DNA of 6,346 nucleotides from Anaerolineae bacterium (lineage in GTDB: Bacteria > Chloroflexota > Anaerolineae > B4-G1 > SLSP01). This document shows, piece after piece, positions 5,294-6,346 of the stretch. The notes under the pieces are model-generated. The model was not told the origin of the DNA and did no database searches. It saw only the letters and a program-made list of their open reading frames with translations. Position 1 is the first letter of the stretch; the number at the start of each line of letters is the position of its first letter. The translations under genes and the position numbers were made by a program. The stretch spans positions 1-6,346 of the forward strand of contig JAFGSL010000430.1 in NCBI GenBank assembly GCA_016934645.1. Direction: 5' to 3'.

Positions 5294-6346
5294 CCAGATG
5301 CGCTTTCACTAATTCTACTATAGTTTCGCCATAATGCGCCATTTTGGATGGGCCGATACCTTTGATTTTTTCCAGAGCCTCACGTGTGGTGGGCTGTTGA
5401 ACAGCAATAGCTTCAAGAACCTGGTTGTTGAAGATGACGTAGACAGGGACTTTTTTCTGCTTTGCCAGCGCCAATCGCCAATCAGTCAGCTTTTCGAGCA
5501 GCGCGGCGTCCGGTTCCGGGGTAGCGACAACCTCACCGGTGAGTGTGGTCTGCACGCCAGTCACCGGCGCGGGCGGCGACAATACTACATCCAACGCCGC
5601 TGGGTTTTGCAGCGCTTTGCGCCCGGCAGGTGTGATCTCCAAAACGACGCCGCCGTGGTCGAGGGTACGGCCTTGCAGGAAACTGCCCGCCTCCAAGCGA
5701 TCGATCAGCGCAGCAAGTGCCGTCTTTGAGCGGAACGCGAGGGCACCAAAGCCCAGCTTGTCTTGCAAACTCAGTCGCGGTTTGCCGGCTACCGATCGGG
5801 GCGATGTTCCACGCAACAGATGCAACAATGTCTGCCGTCCCCAGCCGTGCGACTCGGCAAGGGCGCGCAAGACAATGAGCACCTGCTCCCGTTCATCGGG
5901 CAATGCTGTTTCTGCAACAGTAATTGGCGCAGTGACGACGCAGTTGTCGCACACCGTGCAGCGCTCTATCGTCCGCCCGCCCAGATAGGCGTTGAGATAC
6001 CCATGGCGACAGCGCCCGGTCTGCGCGTAGGCGGCGATTTCGTCCACGCGCTGCGCCTGGATCGTGGCGTACCGTTCGAGCAAGGTTGCGACGCGCTCGG
6101 CGGCGTCAGAGGGAGGGGGCAGCAGCGTCAGCGAGAGATCGCGACCAGAAGGCAGATACATCAGCCAACCGGCATCCGCCCAGGCGAGCAGGCGCGGCTC
6201 CAGGTCGTCCAGGGCCAGCGCGAGATCGCGAGCCACGTCGCACAAGTTGAGCGTGAGCGATTGCCCCGGCTTGAGGCGCGCCACCTGGCAGAACGCGACG
6301 AAATCCGGCGACGTCTCAGCTTCAGAGATATGGCGCAACACCACCA
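5271..6346 (-). CDS. recQ: RecQ-family ATP-dependent DNA helicase, C-terminal part (5' end outside window)
   Basis: About 358 codons are visible, ending at TGA 5271-5273. The frame runs off the right edge; the GTG near 6344 is an internal valine, not a start. Residue numbers count from that GTG. A zinc-binding module holds C112, C129, C132 and C135. The spacing x16, x2, x2 is the same as in E. coli RecQ. An RQC-type winged helix follows at about 150-245 (EREQVLIVLRALAESHGWGR). After a low-complexity linker, an HRDC domain spans about 281-352 (LTDWRLALAKQKKVPVYVIF, LEKIKGIGPSKMAHYGE). Together these are the substrate-recognition half of a 3'-5' DNA helicase used in recombination and fork repair. 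Before the zinc site lies an extra region of about 100 residues with a winged-helix look (LEPRLLAWADAGWLMYL), longer than the usual link from the helicase core. The ATPase motifs must lie outside the window. Confidence 0.9.
   Translation of the reverse strand, partial: VVLRHISEAETSPDFVAFCQVARLKPGQSLTLNLCDVARDLALALDDLEPRLLAWADAGWLMYLPSGRDLSLTLLPPPSDAAERVATLLERYATIQAQRVDEIAAYAQTGRCRHGYLNAYLGGRTIERCTVCDNCVVTAPITVAETALPDEREQVLIVLRALAESHGWGRQTLLHLLRGTSPRSVAGKPRLSLQDKLGFGALAFRSKTALAALIDRLEAGSFLQGRTLDHGGVVLEITPAGRKALQNPAALDVVLSPPAPVTGVQTTLTGEVVATPEPDAALLEKLTDWRLALAKQKKVPVYVIFNNQVLEAIAVQQPTTREALEKIKGIGPSKMAHYGETIVELVKAHLEESRISE

Overview
All seven genes I can support lie on the minus strand, so transcription runs from the right end of the window to the left. 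The window looks like chromosomal DNA from a fairly GC-rich bacterium. The SDR, the zinc dehydrogenase, the RecQ tail and the phrasing of the CRP/FNR protein remind me most of Chloroflexota (Anaerolineae-type) genomes. That placement rests on remembered family resemblance, not on a search. I see no rRNA, tRNA, CRISPR array, insertion sequence or phage gene.

Layout in order of transcription: (1) 6346-5271, the C-terminal part of a RecQ-family helicase, with its helicase core outside the window. (2) A 70-base gap with two kinds of short tandem repeat. (3) 5200-4421, a complete NAD-type short-chain dehydrogenase. (4) 4275-3655 and 3631-3344, a two-gene unit of unknown function: a four-helix membrane protein with a soluble N-terminal domain, and a 95-residue protein. 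It is visibly AT-richer than its surroundings. (5) 3286-2246, a complete zinc-dependent medium-chain alcohol dehydrogenase. (6) 2237-1548, a CRP/FNR-family regulator starting only 8 bases after the dehydrogenase stop. (7) 1265-1, a large polytopic membrane protein that runs off the left edge. It was missing from the supplied set of reading frames and I found it by translating the minus strand by hand.

The most interesting part is the left 2.2 kb. The membrane protein has at least 11 predicted helices. Histidines H71, H224 and H377 fall in helices 2, 6 and 10 at an exact 153-residue period; helix 10 has a G-H-x-H motif and another histidine lies at the start of helix 8. This fits the threefold pseudosymmetric fold of heme-copper oxidase / nitric oxide reductase subunit I, but the usual binuclear-centre motifs are incomplete. 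Its promoter carries a perfect FNR/DNR/FixK-type box (TTGAC-N4-GTCAA) placed at about -41.5 from a plausible start site. The gene just upstream encodes a CRP/FNR regulator with the FNR-type E-x-x-S-R recognition helix, but without the FNR iron-sulfur cysteines or the CRP cAMP arginine. Together they suggest a compact sensor-plus-heme-protein module, possibly responding to oxygen or nitric oxide. The linkage is inferred, not proven.
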